Below are positions 63,465 to 64,000 of a DNA stretch of 64,000 bases, in pieces; positions within the stretch are counted from its first letter, which is position 1, and every line of letters starts with the position of its first letter. The stretch is taken from positions 558,001 through 622,000 of the forward strand of contig NZ_LMCU01000001.1 in NCBI RefSeq assembly GCF_001424905.1, read 5' to 3'. This stretch comes from Leifsonia sp. Root112D2 (lineage in GTDB: Bacteria; Actinomycetota; Actinomycetes; Actinomycetales; Microbacteriaceae). Below the pieces are notes generated by a model. That model did no database searches and was not told the origin of the DNA. It was given only the letters and a program-made list of their open reading frames with translations. Made by a program: the position numbers and the translations under genes.

Positions 63465-64000
63465 CATACATCGCAGACCTCTTCATCGATGGCGAATGGC
63501 GGGCCGGCAGCTCGGGCGAGAGATTCGATGTCATCGACCCCTCCGACCTGTCGGTGATAGCTCGCTTCGCCGTGGCGAGCGAAGCCGATTGCATGGCCGC
63601 CGTCGACGCGGCCGCGAGCGCCCAGGCGGCCTGGGCCGCGACCGCCGCGCGCGAACGCAGCGAACTGCTTCGCGCCGCCTATGACATCTTCACGGACGAA
63701 CTCGAGCAGTTCGCCGAAATCATGGTGCGCGAGAACGGCAAGGCCTGGAGTGATGCGATAGGCGAGGCCAACTATGCCAAGGAGTTCTTCCGCTGGTTCT
63801 CCGAGGAGGCGGTGCGCATACCCGGCGACTTTCGGCTCTCCCCCAGCGGCGACAAGCGCATTCTCGTCGACCGCCAGCCGATCGGGGTCTCGCTGCTGAT
63901 CACTCCGTGGAATTTTCCTGCCGCGATGGCGACGAGAAAGATCGCGCCCGCACTGGCGGCAGGATGCACGACCATTCTCAAGCCGGCTCGGGAGACCCCG
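63461..64000 (+). CDS. Succinate-semialdehyde dehydrogenase-like ALDH, N-terminal part
   Basis: About 180 residues before the window ends. FIDGEWRAGSSGERFDVIDP, RENGKAWSDAIGEANY, and ITPWNFPAAMATRKIAPALA match GabD-type enzymes and the gene at 41040-42527. ATG 63461 overlaps the alcohol dehydrogenase stop (ATGA). The catalytic Cys region lies outside the window. Confidence 0.88.
   Translation, partial: MTYIADLFIDGEWRAGSSGERFDVIDPSDLSVIARFAVASEADCMAAVDAAASAQAAWAATAARERSELLRAAYDIFTDELEQFAEIMVRENGKAWSDAIGEANYAKEFFRWFSEEAVRIPGDFRLSPSGDKRILVDRQPIGVSLLITPWNFPAAMATRKIAPALAAGCTTILKPARETP

Overview
The window reads as a chromosomal segment from a high-GC Gram-positive actinobacterium, most likely of the order Micrococcales, family Microbacteriaceae. 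This rests on gene content (bS22-type ribosomal protein beside a small HTH gene, archaeal-type AspRS, menaquinone rather than ubiquinone genes, CcsB/ResB cytochrome c maturation), on strongly GC-biased codons, on the very frequent word GGATGC/GCATCC, and on many genes that start 6-7 nt after a TANNNT -10 box (leaderless transcripts). I cannot name the genus. I saw no tRNA, rRNA, CRISPR array, transposase or phage gene.

Layout. 1-14.3 kb: end of fprA, then a menaquinone region on both strands with a polyprenyl diphosphate synthase, menG, menF, menD, menA, menE, menB and menC. PPK2, two small membrane proteins and a response regulator / histidine kinase / membrane protein cluster are interspersed. 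14.3-16.1 kb: HxlR regulator divergent from an MFS exporter. 16.2-20.9 kb: histidine phosphatase-tlpA-ccdA-resB-ccsB operon for cytochrome c maturation. 21-32.1 kb: housekeeping and small genes (aspS, tautomerase, membrane hydrolase, YegP-like protein, Dabb protein, glutaredoxin, bS22, BldC-like HTH, ArsR, TrkH/TrkA potassium uptake, proC, CDF transporter, tadA, upp). 32.1-40.8 kb: a Cys-rich leader peptide ahead of a winged-helix regulator, a large Tat-exported glycosidase under a LacI-type operator, a possible small RNA, a MarR regulator, a secreted SGN-repeat protein, a lactonase and an HtrA-like protease.

41.0-52.4 kb holds the most unusual locus. It is a ten-gene apparent operon, divergent from an IclR regulator. 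It encodes an OpuC-type quaternary-amine ABC importer, a formaldehyde-activating-enzyme (Fae) homologue, a mandelate-racemase-type enolase-superfamily enzyme, two aldehyde dehydrogenases, a beta-hydroxyacid dehydrogenase and an iron alcohol dehydrogenase. A perfect 11-bp inverted repeat carries the -35 boxes of both divergent promoters. I infer an inducible pathway for import and breakdown of a methylated amine/betaine-like compound with a formaldehyde-handling step; the substrate is unknown.

52.4-57.9 kb: Cys-less HesB-like protein, NYN/LOTUS protein, DGPF protein plus a frameshifted ECF42-type sigma factor, DUF2127 protein, hydrolase and flavin reductase. 57.9-64 kb: thiolase and 3-oxoacid CoA-transferase genes (lower beta-ketoadipate type) with an IclR regulator, a second IclR regulator, and another iron alcohol dehydrogenase plus succinate-semialdehyde dehydrogenase pair cut by the window edge.

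A second notable theme is a family of ~90-bp palindromes with 36-bp arms. Copies lie between genes, and two lie in frame inside menD and menB, adding nearly the same ~29-residue peptide to both enzymes.
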